Origin: Streptomyces sp. DvalAA-14
GTDB lineage: Bacteria > Actinomycetota > Actinomycetes > Streptomycetales > Streptomycetaceae
Assembly (NCBI RefSeq): GCF_900091855.1
Contig: NZ_FMCH01000388.1
Location: forward strand, 62,001 to 126,000
Direction of reading: 5' to 3'
DNA: 64,000 nucleotides
Of this stretch, positions 1 to 8,894 are shown piece by piece. Numbering within the stretch: the stretch's first letter is position 1; every line of letters begins with the position of its first letter. Made by a program: the position numbers and the translations under genes. The notes under the pieces are model-generated. The model was given only the letters and a program-made list of their open reading frames with translations. It searched no databases and was not told the DNA's origin.

Positions 1-291
1 GGGTGGGCGGGATCTGCCCCTGGAAAGGGACCTTGGGTACTGGTCATCTGGCGCCGCCTCGACCTCGTCGTCGTCGCCAGGCAGCCGGCGCTCTCCTGGC
101 GCCATCACCGGCTCACCGGGCTGGTCGGCCCCAGAGCACTCGCCGCCCAACGCAGCTTCGAGTCCGCAGCGACGGTGCCCCATGGCGCCCGTAATCGGCC
201 CTTCGCATTGGCCGAGCAGCTCCTGTCCGACCTCGGGACAACGCAGGCGCAGCCGCCGGAGTGCGAGGGGCCAGGTGTCCCAACACCTTGA
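1..291 (+). CDS. Possible 3' end of a truncated gene, unknown function
   Basis: Frame 1 is open from the window edge to a TGA at 289-291, giving about 96 residues. From roughly base 46 the codons are strongly G/C in the third position, as in the real genes here, and the translation has a hydrophobic stretch (LVIWRRLDLVVVARQP) followed by an ordinary mixed tail. The first 40 bases have a weaker codon bias, so the true gene may start inside the window. No family is recognised. It could be a decayed fragment rather than a working gene. Bases 292-422 hold nothing I can identify. Confidence 0.3.
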   Translation, partial: GWAGSAPGKGPWVLVIWRRLDLVVVARQPALSWRHHRLTGLVGPRALAAQRSFESAATVPHGARNRPFALAEQLLSDLGTTQAQPPECEGPGVPTP

Positions 292-422
292 GGAGGAGTC
301 GGCCGGATGCTCGCCGCGGACTGGTTCGGCGCCGCAGTGGGATCGGGCTGTGCGGCCACCTGACCTGCGAGTTGACCGGTGCTCCGCCCAATCAGCCCGA
401 AGCGGGCGGTTCCAGCACCGGT

Positions 423-1940
423 TCAGCGGTCCTCGTAGGGAAGGTCCTCCTGGCGCACTGCGAGATAGGTTTCGGGTGTGGCCGATTCGAGCAGCCCGGG
501 ATGCTCCTCAAGGTCCAGCGTGGGCTCCTGCCCGCTGGGCAGCAGCTCTCGCCAGGTACGTTCGGCGCCTCGCTCGTAGGCGTTGCGAACGCGGGGTTCG
601 ATGCGGGTGCGGAGTTGCTCCTGCTGGTCGCGGAAAATGTGCCGTTCGCTGCGGCGGCGTTCCTCCTGGATGTACTCGTCGGCCGGTTCGTCAGCGACTC
701 GCCGGTCTTCGGCGCGCAGGCCAGGAGTGCGTTCGGCGATAAGAGCGTCCTCTCGGTGGAGTTGGGCGCATGCAGCGAACAGCCGCCGGGACATGCCCAG
801 ACGCAACTCAGTGCCGGGGATGCGGTAGCTGAGGAAGTCGTCCAATCCCATGCTGCGGGAGAGGGCGCGGCGGCTGTCCTCGTCGTCGGTTCTGGCGCGT
901 GCGGCCCGGCGTATCTCCTGGGTGGATGCGTCGTGCTCCAGTGGGGTGGTGAGGCCGCCGAACTGGGCGCGGCGGGTGGATCGGTCGGCACTCACACCCA
1001 CGGCTCCCAGTCTCGGCGGAGGCGCGGAGCGCATGGCCAGATACATAAGCATCTGGGCGCGAGCGGCTCCCATGAGCGCGTCATCGCTGTCGCCGATGTG
1101 GTCCTCGGGCATTCCGGCCGGCTGTGAGCCGGTTCTGCGCTCTCCGCGCGCCGCGGAGGGCGGTTTGCCACCGTGCCGATCGTGATCGATGGTCAGGAAG
1201 AGGTCCCCTTGGCGTTGAACCGAGGCACCGCACAGGATCAGTCTGTGCTCGTAGGCGTGGAGGATCTTGCTGCCCTCCTTCAGTTGGTGCCAGCCCTCGT
1301 CCAGTGACTTCTTTCGGACGTTGCCTCCCTTGGCCTCGATCAGCCAGTAGGCATCCTCGCCGGCGTGCAGGCCCCACAGGTCCGGCAGGGTCCGAGCCGG
1401 GTCCTTGAAGAGATCGCGCAGGGCGGGATCGGGGTCGGGGCCGCCGTCCTCGATGTGCCAGGTCTGGCCCAGGCCCATGAGGTAACGGCAGGCCCACTCC
1501 GTCATCGTCATGCCCAGGCGGTAGCCCAGAGCACCCTTGGCGGTGCGCTCGGTCCCGTGCTCGTAGATCGCGTTGACGGTCAACCGGCGGCCCGCGTTGT
1601 CGGCGTGCTGGCCGGCGTAGGCGTGGATGCCGAGATACGCGTAGAGCGGGGCGACCCTGGCCACAAGTTCGCCCCGCGCCAGTTGCTCGGCCCGATGCAG
1701 CCAGGGTGTGACGTCGCGGCCCACTTCTGTGGCTGCCTTGACGATCTCCCGCCACGTTGTCGTAGGGAGATACCAGCCGTCCGACTCAGGGAACGTACCG
1801 GGCGACGACCAGGCGCCGTGGGCAGCCGTGCGCCACTGTCTGTACGGTCGTTTGGCCGGACCGTCGCGGAAGAGCACGGGGATGTCAACGCTGTCGGCAT
1901 AGACCATCGGTGGGGCGTCTCTGACGTCACGGGGTATCAC
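423..1940 (-). CDS. Hypothetical protein with PD-(D/E)xK-like nuclease motif
   Basis: A 505-residue protein starting at GTG, chosen because AAGG lies seven bases upstream; an ATG at residue 12 is the alternative. About residues 185-205 read as LPDLWG, a short spacer, then WLIEAKGG. The D187 and E202-x-K204 spacing is what a restriction-endonuclease-like (PD-(D/E)xK) core shows. The upstream half is rich in aromatic and Gly residues; the C-terminal 200 residues are Arg/Glu-rich and probably helical. I do not recognise the family. It lies about 1.5 kb beyond the 3' end of the Wadjet operon on the same strand, separated by a plus-strand gene, so it is not part of that operon. A nuclease role is inferred from the motif and from the defence-island setting; a housekeeping role cannot be excluded. 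Confidence 0.7.
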   Translation of the reverse strand: MIPRDVRDAPPMVYADSVDIPVLFRDGPAKRPYRQWRTAAHGAWSSPGTFPESDGWYLPTTTWREIVKAATEVGRDVTPWLHRAEQLARGELVARVAPLYAYLGIHAYAGQHADNAGRRLTVNAIYEHGTERTAKGALGYRLGMTMTEWACRYLMGLGQTWHIEDGGPDPDPALRDLFKDPARTLPDLWGLHAGEDAYWLIEAKGGNVRKKSLDEGWHQLKEGSKILHAYEHRLILCGASVQRQGDLFLTIDHDRHGGKPPSAARGERRTGSQPAGMPEDHIGDSDDALMGAARAQMLMYLAMRSAPPPRLGAVGVSADRSTRRAQFGGLTTPLEHDASTQEIRRAARARTDDEDSRRALSRSMGLDDFLSYRIPGTELRLGMSRRLFAACAQLHREDALIAERTPGLRAEDRRVADEPADEYIQEERRRSERHIFRDQQEQLRTRIEPRVRNAYERGAERTWRELLPSGQEPTLDLEEHPGLLESATPETYLAVRQEDLPYEDR

Positions 1941-2336
1941 GCAACTACCTTGTCAGCGCGGCGCTTCCTGCGAGACGAGATCGCGAATCGGGCTGGCTCC
2001 CGCTTCCCACCCATGTGGCCCTTGCCATCCATCAGACCCTCCGAGCAGTCAGCGAGGGAGACAGGCAAACGACGTCAGTGACCGTCAATCTCCGAATGCC
2101 GTTGGTTCGGTATGAGGGCTGCGACGGCAGAGTGCACTGCCTCCGCTGCGCCGACGACGCTGGGGATAGCAGTGCCAGGTCGGTCACGCCGCCTCCTTGG
2201 AGATGCGATGCCAGGGCCAGGTCGTCGTGCGCATCGGATCGCCCGCGAGGCTTCGGTCATCGGAGGCCGTAGCCGTGTCAGAGCCTTCGGATAGCGTCCA
2301 GGGCGTTGGAACGATGCAGGGGAGTGGGGCGGCGTC
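1941..2336. other. Intergenic, nothing recognised
   Basis: This 396-base gap separates two divergent genes, so it must hold promoters for both. I see no convincing -35/-10 pair, hairpin or repeat. Short open frames here have random codon use. Confidence 0.5.
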
Positions 2337-3086
2337 ATGGGTGCCAAGACAGGTCTGCTGATCTTTTCGGACGGGGAAGCGCCGCCCGCCCTGCGGGGTG
2401 CCCGCGTGGTTGACGGCGAGGCGACGGCCGAGCTGCTTCAGCGCCTCTACCCGGGCTGGGTGGTAGAGCCCGACGACGGCATGGCTCTGGGGGAGGCGAC
2501 GTATCCGGCCGATGGGGTTTGCTACGCGGCCAGTTTCCCTGGCGTGGATGTCATCTGCGATCGGCGTCTGATGAGCCTCCGCCCGTCGGTCATGCCCGAG
2601 CACCTACTGGAAGCGAGCGGCGGGCGCCGAGTCTTCTTCCACGCGATGCACAGCGTCTCTGACGCCCTCACCTTCGCGGTCTGGGAGAACGGCGAGCTGG
2701 TGCGGTCGCTCAGCCTCTCGCCGGATGACGGGATCGTCGAGAACATCGGCGCCCCGTACGACTTCGAAGCCCCGTATTGGGCGGGAGAGCACCCCGTCGA
2801 GCCGGATCCGGACTGGGGTGACGGCCAGCCGGCGTATCCACTGGCTTTCCACCCCCTCGAACTGGGTGAGGAGGCGCTGCGGATGTTCGCCGGGTTCATC
2901 TTGGAGGGACGACGATCGCCTGCCGACGTGGACCCGGACGCGGTCCCTCTGAACGGCTACCGGGTCACCAACCCGAGCGGGCCCGACCCCCCCAGGGCCA
3001 GAGCGGAGATGCAAGAGCGAGTGGCCGCCATGCATCGACACCGGGTGCTGCGGGTCAACGCGGACGGCACCATCACCGCGGTGTAG
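2337..3086 (+). CDS. DUF6928 family protein
   Basis: A 249-residue cytosolic protein. The N-terminus MGAKTGLLIFSDGEAPPALR, the middle YAASFPGVDVICDRR and the later HSVSDALTFAVWENGELVRS are the recognisable pattern of a Streptomyces family now called DUF6928, whose function is unknown to me. There is no signal peptide or membrane segment. A GGAG sequence lies upstream of the ATG. It stands alone between minus-strand genes, has normal codon use, and shows no sign of truncation. Such proteins occur in several copies per Streptomyces genome, so its presence beside a defence island may be coincidental. Confidence 0.75.
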   Translation: MGAKTGLLIFSDGEAPPALRGARVVDGEATAELLQRLYPGWVVEPDDGMALGEATYPADGVCYAASFPGVDVICDRRLMSLRPSVMPEHLLEASGGRRVFFHAMHSVSDALTFAVWENGELVRSLSLSPDDGIVENIGAPYDFEAPYWAGEHPVEPDPDWGDGQPAYPLAFHPLELGEEALRMFAGFILEGRRSPADVDPDAVPLNGYRVTNPSGPDPPRARAEMQERVAAMHRHRVLRVNADGTITAV

Positions 3087-3399
3087 CCGCCGTTCGACGG
3101 ACCTCCGGGAAGCCAGCTGCCTCAGTTCGCGTGTCGCCGGCAAGCTGATATCGGCTTGGCGCACGTCTTACCCGGCATCGCCGACCGTGGCCTCGGAGCC
3201 ACGGTTCTGTCCGGAGCAGCGATCAGGGGCTTGTTGGCGGGCGTATTCGAGGGCGCGACCGCCCGCTATGGGAAGGAATCCTTGCGCGTGACAGGCGACC
3301 GGGCGGGGATGGCCAAAGTTACCGCGCGTGCCGCTGCCTGACTGATGTCTCAAGGGCCGCTCTGGGGGCGTCCCCAACAGGTTCTGCTTGGTGCGGGCA
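3087..3399. other. Intergenic between convergent genes; weak hairpin
   Basis: A 313-base gap. A short GGGG-GCGT-CCCC hairpin at 3365-3376 lies just past the jetD stop and might act in termination. A 61-codon plus-strand frame at 3156-3341 has no ribosome site and I do not accept it as a gene. Confidence 0.35.
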
Positions 3400-4662
3400 T
3401 TATCGTAGGTCGTCCACCAACAGATCGAGCGTGGCCTCCTCGTGGAGGGCGATGCTCAATGCTTCCATCGTCGGCGCGAGGTCGGCATCCCAGTCGGCAT
3501 CGACGGGCTGTCCTGTCAGTGGGAGTTGCGGGACACCACGGGCCTGAGTGCGGGCGGCGAGTCGTTCGTAGTCCTCGGCGCTCATCCGCCATGGGCGAGC
3601 CCCGTAGCGCCGGATGATTCGGTTGGCCAACGCGATGCCGGGCCAGTCGAAGTCGCCGTGATAGGCGAAGCGGCAGTCCGTGGCGACGAGGGCGTCGAGG
3701 AGGGTGAGGACTGCGGTGGAGGCGCTGCCTGACGTGCAGACCAGCGGCTGCGTGCAGGCGGCGTCGGCCGCGGCCTCCAGCACGCGGGGATTTTCGCAGA
3801 TGCGGACGAGCGTGCCAGGCGCCATGGTCAGGTCCAGGGTGTGCAGATCGCGCAGGGTGAGATGACTCTCGGAATGGTGGTCGGCCCGGTCTCGCAGGGC
3901 TCGTTCGCGCCAGTCGGCGCCGTCCGGGCGCAGGCCGTAGACGAGGACGGTGCTGGAGACCTCGTCCGGAGTGACGCCGGCCAGCCGCCACAGGGCGCGT
4001 CGTCCGGCGGCGTTCTCCGGGAGTTCCGCTCCATGGGCGAGTGCGATGCCCCGCTGGACGAGCCGGGCGAGCCACGTGCCGTCGTCCAGGCCGTGCGCCG
4101 ACCCGGTCGCCTCCGTGGCGATCTCGCCCCGGCCGCGTGCGACGGATCCCGCTGGGCCGTGCAGCAGGACGAGGATCCCGGTGGCTTGGTGGAGGCTGCG
4201 TACCGCGTCGTCGAGGGACACGCCTCGGGGTACGCCCGAGCGTCGGAGCCCGTCGTACCACTGCGCCGCCCACGCCTCCTCGGCCAACGGGGATGCGTTG
4301 AGCGCGTCTGAGACCGACGACCACACCTGGTCACGTCGGGACAAGGCGTTGGCTCGAACCGCCCGGCGGTCGATGAGCGGCTGCCCGAGGGCTTGGACGG
4401 TGGCCACCAGCCCGGCCTCAGCAGCCGAAGTGCGCAGCCGTGCGTCCAACTCCTGCAGTCGCACGGTCACGCTCGTACCAGTGAGTGTCTTTCCCAGCAG
4501 TTGTGACACGGCGGTCCGTTCCTCCGCATCAAGGCCGGTCAGCCTCAGCGAGCCGGTTGCCCGGAGTCCGTTGGCTTCCAGACGCTTGCGCAGGCTCTCC
4601 CACAACCGCTGGAGGCCGGGGCGGCGGAGCCAATCCCGCGTCTCCGCCGGCAGCGTGCTCAT
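3400..4662 (-). CDS. jetD: Wadjet JetD-type Toprim nuclease subunit (DUF2399 / TIGR02679)
   Basis: A 420-residue protein, last gene of the Wadjet operon. In studied Wadjet systems JetD is the nuclease that cuts circular plasmid DNA after the SMC motor has extruded it. The C-terminal part shows a Toprim-like fold: LVRICENPRVLEAA near residue 285 supplies the acidic residue, and YHGDFDWPGIAL near residue 333 is the DxD motif (D-F-D). The N-terminal 180 residues are helical and would contact JetC. The ATG at 4662 was chosen because it overlaps the jetC stop as ATGA; the longer open frame upstream merely reads through jetC. The gene looks intact, so nuclease activity is expected. Confidence 0.9.
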   Translation of the reverse strand: MSTLPAETRDWLRRPGLQRLWESLRKRLEANGLRATGSLRLTGLDAEERTAVSQLLGKTLTGTSVTVRLQELDARLRTSAAEAGLVATVQALGQPLIDRRAVRANALSRRDQVWSSVSDALNASPLAEEAWAAQWYDGLRRSGVPRGVSLDDAVRSLHQATGILVLLHGPAGSVARGRGEIATEATGSAHGLDDGTWLARLVQRGIALAHGAELPENAAGRRALWRLAGVTPDEVSSTVLVYGLRPDGADWRERALRDRADHHSESHLTLRDLHTLDLTMAPGTLVRICENPRVLEAAADAACTQPLVCTSGSASTAVLTLLDALVATDCRFAYHGDFDWPGIALANRIIRRYGARPWRMSAEDYERLAARTQARGVPQLPLTGQPVDADWDADLAPTMEALSIALHEEATLDLLVDDLR

Positions 4663-7600
4663 ACGGACACCAGCCGCCGGTTTCGGCCGTTCCAGGTGTA
4701 GTGGAGGGTGGCCACGCCGCGGACGTGGGGATCGCGCAGGCATTCGTAAATGTGCAGCGACGGCACCTCGGCCCAATTGCCCATCAGCCGTTCGCTCGTG
4801 AGCACGAAGTCGAGATCCAGATCGACCAGGATGTGGCCGAGCCGCCCATGGGTGGGTTCGTCGACCTTCGCGAAGGCGTCGTCCAGGAGGATCAACCGAG
4901 GAGCGTGCGGGGCAGATTCCCCGAGGGTGGTGAAGTGGGACGCGGCGGCGGCGAACAGGATGAGATAGGACAGCACACGTTGCTCGCCCTGGCTGAGTCC
5001 GGTACGACCGGTCAGGCGCCGCCTGCGCCCGGGGTGGGCGTCCTCGACGACGAAGGTGTGGAAGCGGAACCAGTCCCGGTAGTCGAGGGCGGTCCGCAGG
5101 TGTGCGGCGTAGCCGGCCGAGGGATCAGCCCGGCGGGCATCTTCGATCTGCCGTTGCAGTACCTCGCGGAGCTGCTCTGTCTGTTCGCGCGTCCGCAGTC
5201 CGGAGGGGCTTTTCAATAGCTCGACGGCTGCGCGCACATCGGCATCCACGTCCTCGTTCAGCTTCCACTGCAGTTCCACACCCAGGCCGTGGGAGGTTCG
5301 GACGGTCCGCAGCGTGTCGTTGAGGGCGGTGACCAGGTTGGCGGCGGCGATGACCTGCGTCGACAGATGGTCACCGAGTTCGCCGGTGAGGAAGCGCTGG
5401 AACACCTCGCTTTCGCGTTCGGTCAGCCGGCCGCGTGCCTCGGTGGCCTGGGCGGCGATACGTTCTCCGACCATGGCGACGTCATGCGAACCGTGGTCGT
5501 CCAGAAGCCGGCAGACCTTGATTCCGTTGTCTTCAACGAGCTGCGCGTCGTAACCACCGGCAAGGGCGTCGCGCAGCGTGGTGTGCCGTTTCATGAGCGT
5601 GTTGTCAGAGACGTCGCCGGCGGACCGGTCGAGTCGACTGTCAACGGCTTCGGACAACTCCCGCAGCAGCCTGATTCTGCTGCGGACGTCGTCCGCGGGC
5701 GCATCCGCGGTCCGGTCCGGAAGCGCTGCCCTGTCCAGCCCCGCTCCGCGCAGGACTTCCGGGCGGTCGACGGCCCTGCGCAACGTACTGCCGGCGCTGA
5801 CGACCGCCGACTCCTGGAGCGTCAGTTCTTCGCGGAGATGCTTCTCCGCCTCCTCGGCGCGGACTCGCGCCTCCCGTGCGCTGTCCATCTCGCTTCTCGC
5901 ATGCGGCAATTCACCGGCGGATGCCTCGATCAGTTCCTTCACGGCGTCCTCGCGCGCCAGGATCTCTTCCTCCCCGGAACCGATTGACTCCACCAACGTC
6001 GCCAATTGCTGGCGGGCAGGTCTGAGTTCGTCGAGCCGGGAGCGGTAATTCCCTTCGGATCCCAGACGGCCCTGGTGAGCTCTCTCGTATGCGTCCCGGG
6101 TCGACCCGCCGTTGTCGAGTGCGGAGCGGCTGCGATGGACGGCCTTCGCCAGACGTACCAGGCCGGTGTGGACGGCGGTGAGGGAGGCAGCGATACCGGC
6201 GAGGGTTTCAGAGTCGGTGGGAAGGTCGTGGGCGGTGGCGGCGGCTTCCGCCACATGACGAGCCGCTACGGCGGCGGTGCGCGCGTCAACCGCCGCCCTC
6301 GCGGCCGACGATGCTTTACCGGTCAGCTCCCTTACCGAGCTTTCTTTGCCGGTGCTCTCGGCCCAGGCGTGGGACAGGAGCCGAGAAGACGGGAACCGCC
6401 GCAGGGCGGCACTCAGGCCGTCCCGGCGGATATCAAGGTCAACCAGCTTTGCCCGCTCGTCGGTGAGCCGCCCCCCGACGTCCGCCAACTGCTCCTCAAG
6501 TTCGCCCAGCTTCCGGCGCCTTGTCTCGGCGCGAACGGCAGCGCCCACGAACTCGGCGGTCGGCTTGCTGCTCCGTCCTGTCAGCGCGCCAAGGCGCCAG
6601 CTGCCGTCGACGTACACAGTGCTGGGGCTGTCGGTGTCCGTTCCTGGTGCCAGGGCGATGGACGACAGAACATGGTGGACGCGTTCGGTTGAGACAACTG
6701 CGCCGGCCCTCTCCACCGGGCGTAGGGCCGCTGCCAGCGTCGGGCCTTCCGGCGCGGCCGAGCCAGGGTCGAGCAGGGTGTCGAGCGTGCGCGGATCGAG
6801 AACGCTGCCATCAGCACTTACCCACGCGTCCAGCAGTCCACTGGCTTGCAGCGCTGCTTCGAGGTGGGCCCGCTGTGTGTCGGACAGGCCGTCCGCGAAG
6901 TCCACCAACTGGTAGAAGGGCGCCCCGGTTCCGGCGGAGCGCGCGGCCGAGCGGGAGGAAGGCGCCGGGGGTTCCGGATCGGTCCGTCCCTCCCACTCCT
7001 GCCGCTGCCGCTGCAGTTCGGCAAATGCCGTCTGGAGTTCCCGAACCGAGAGGGCGACGTGGTCGCGCATTGCTGACAAATCCTGCTCGTGCGGATTGAG
7101 GACAAGGTGTGCGGCCTGCGCTGCCTCGGCGTCGACGTCGGCGGGGAGCGTCCTCTCCGCCAGCGGTGCGTCGAGCCCCGGCTCAAGGGCGGCGACTGCC
7201 AGGACCGGGGCCAGATCAGGACCGCCGGGGGCCAAGATCGCCGTCACGCGCTTCACCCAGTCCGAGACGCTCGCCCCGTAGGAGGTGCTCTCTTCCACCA
7301 CGCGAGCTCGCGCGGTCTCAAGGAGAACCACAGCCTCCTCCAGGTCCAGCTCCAACCGCTCCCGCTCGGTGTCCGCGCCGACGGCCTCCGTGAGTGCCTT
7401 GCGAGCGAGACCGGAGAGGCGCTGGACTTCAGCGACGGCGCGCGAGCGGTTCTTGGCGACGCTCTGGCCGGCCTCCAACTGGCGGGCCCAGGATTCCAGC
7501 GCTTGCGCTGTCGCTGCGGTGTCAACGCTCACGACGTGATGGTGGCGCACGGTTTGCGGCACGTCGTCCGGGTCCGGCACCTCAATGTCGCATGGGCCGG

Positions 7601-8894
7601 CGAGTTCGGTCTGCTGCGCGATAACAGCATCACCGAGATGAGCCGTGGGCAGGCCGACTTTCTCGGCTTCCGATCGCAGGTCCCCGTGCTCTGCGGCCAG
7701 GCCGGCAAGGCGTTCTGCCAACTGCCCGAGGTCGCCGGACAGCCGCCCCGCCGCGCCTTGCTCGGCTTCGTGTGCGGTCAGCAGTGCCGAGTGGGCTGAT
7801 ACCGCTGCCTTGTGCAGTGCCTGGACTGTCGTGCGGCGTTCCGACAGCTCCTGCACGCCGCGGTAGCTGTCACTGACATGAAGGGCATTGAGTTCCGCAC
7901 GGGCCGATTCGAGCGTCTCCGAGACAGCGGTGTGACGCTCGACTGCCTCCCCTTCGGCCTTCCGCCAGCGACTGACCTCCTTCGCGGCATCCCCGGCTTT
8001 CCTGCGTCCCTCGGTGAGCCGACCCAGTTCGTCACCCACGCCAACTGACGCCCTGCGCAGAACTCCGGTCAGATAGTGGTGGTAATCGACGAGGAAGTCG
8101 CGCAGTGCGCGGTCGGTCTTCTCCAGCCGACCCAGTTCACTGCGGACCGCGTCCAGGTCGTGCAGGTTCCGGGCCACCTTGTCCACGACCTCGTCGTCCA
8201 GACCGGGCAGGGTTTCGCTCAACAGGAGCGCGAGACCCCCGGATTCGATGCGATCGCCGACGGTGGGCCGACGCAGCCGGTGGAGGAGCTGGGTGACGTT
8301 GCGGAAGCGGGTGACGTCGGTGATGCCGAACAGCTCGCGGGCGACGCGAGCGCGGTGGTCCACGGCCCTTTCGGAGACGTTCGCTTCGCCGATCCTGTCC
8401 TTGAGTTTGTCCACGGACAAGGGGCGACCCGCTTCGACGAGTTGCAGGTCCTCGCCGACTCTGAGCGGGGTCACGAAGAAAGCCGGCACTGCCCTGTTGG
8501 TGGATTTGGACGCCCGGATCGCGGCGCCGAGAGTGAGGTACTGGTGCCCGCCTTCGTCCTCGGACGGCCGGCGGAACTCGACCCAGAGGTAGCCCAGCCG
8601 GTTGGTCTGCTCGAAGCCGTCCAGCATCAGCCAGACGAGCGTGGTGCGGCCGGTGCCTGTCGCGTCGAGCGCCCGGGAGTCCCCGTCGAGCAGATAGGGC
8701 AGCAGCATTTCCAGGGCCTTGGACTTGCCTGCCCCGTTCTTGCCGCGCAGCAGCAGGCGGCCGTCCCCGAAGGCGAACTCCTGCTCGTCGTACTGCCACA
8801 CGTTGCGGATCCCTGCCCGGTGGAGCCGGAACCGGGTCGTGGCCGGTGCAGTGGCGCGCTGCAGCGGGATGGCGGTGGTGGTCTCGGCGATCAT
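4659..8894 (-). CDS. jetC: Wadjet JetC-type SMC ATPase (SbcC-like, TIGR02680)
   Basis: A 1,411-residue SMC-like ATPase, the motor of the plasmid-restricting Wadjet complex. Walker A is visible near residues 52-60 (LLLRGKNGAGKSKALEM). The ABC signature LSQGEQRVLSY is near residue 1,300 and Walker B LILLDDAFAKVD near 1,333. Between the ATPase halves lie two long Glu/Arg/Ala-rich coiled-coil stretches separated by a hinge-like part around residues 600-720, and total length is normal for the family. The start overlaps the jetB stop (ATGA) and the stop overlaps the jetD start, so all four subunits are translationally coupled. I see no damage. The coiled coils make long false open frames on the opposite strand. 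Confidence 0.93.
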   Translation of the reverse strand: MIAETTTAIPLQRATAPATTRFRLHRAGIRNVWQYDEQEFAFGDGRLLLRGKNGAGKSKALEMLLPYLLDGDSRALDATGTGRTTLVWLMLDGFEQTNRLGYLWVEFRRPSEDEGGHQYLTLGAAIRASKSTNRAVPAFFVTPLRVGEDLQLVEAGRPLSVDKLKDRIGEANVSERAVDHRARVARELFGITDVTRFRNVTQLLHRLRRPTVGDRIESGGLALLLSETLPGLDDEVVDKVARNLHDLDAVRSELGRLEKTDRALRDFLVDYHHYLTGVLRRASVGVGDELGRLTEGRRKAGDAAKEVSRWRKAEGEAVERHTAVSETLESARAELNALHVSDSYRGVQELSERRTTVQALHKAAVSAHSALLTAHEAEQGAAGRLSGDLGQLAERLAGLAAEHGDLRSEAEKVGLPTAHLGDAVIAQQTELAGPCDIEVPDPDDVPQTVRHHHVVSVDTAATAQALESWARQLEAGQSVAKNRSRAVAEVQRLSGLARKALTEAVGADTERERLELDLEEAVVLLETARARVVEESTSYGASVSDWVKRVTAILAPGGPDLAPVLAVAALEPGLDAPLAERTLPADVDAEAAQAAHLVLNPHEQDLSAMRDHVALSVRELQTAFAELQRQRQEWEGRTDPEPPAPSSRSAARSAGTGAPFYQLVDFADGLSDTQRAHLEAALQASGLLDAWVSADGSVLDPRTLDTLLDPGSAAPEGPTLAAALRPVERAGAVVSTERVHHVLSSIALAPGTDTDSPSTVYVDGSWRLGALTGRSSKPTAEFVGAAVRAETRRRKLGELEEQLADVGGRLTDERAKLVDLDIRRDGLSAALRRFPSSRLLSHAWAESTGKESSVRELTGKASSAARAAVDARTAAVAARHVAEAAATAHDLPTDSETLAGIAASLTAVHTGLVRLAKAVHRSRSALDNGGSTRDAYERAHQGRLGSEGNYRSRLDELRPARQQLATLVESIGSGEEEILAREDAVKELIEASAGELPHARSEMDSAREARVRAEEAEKHLREELTLQESAVVSAGSTLRRAVDRPEVLRGAGLDRAALPDRTADAPADDVRSRIRLLRELSEAVDSRLDRSAGDVSDNTLMKRHTTLRDALAGGYDAQLVEDNGIKVCRLLDDHGSHDVAMVGERIAAQATEARGRLTERESEVFQRFLTGELGDHLSTQVIAAANLVTALNDTLRTVRTSHGLGVELQWKLNEDVDADVRAAVELLKSPSGLRTREQTEQLREVLQRQIEDARRADPSAGYAAHLRTALDYRDWFRFHTFVVEDAHPGRRRRLTGRTGLSQGEQRVLSYLILFAAAASHFTTLGESAPHAPRLILLDDAFAKVDEPTHGRLGHILVDLDLDFVLTSERLMGNWAEVPSLHIYECLRDPHVRGVATLHYTWNGRNRRLVSV

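Noticed and set aside
3156-3341. 61-codon small open frame
   Set aside because: No ribosome site and no coding bias; sits in an intergenic gap.
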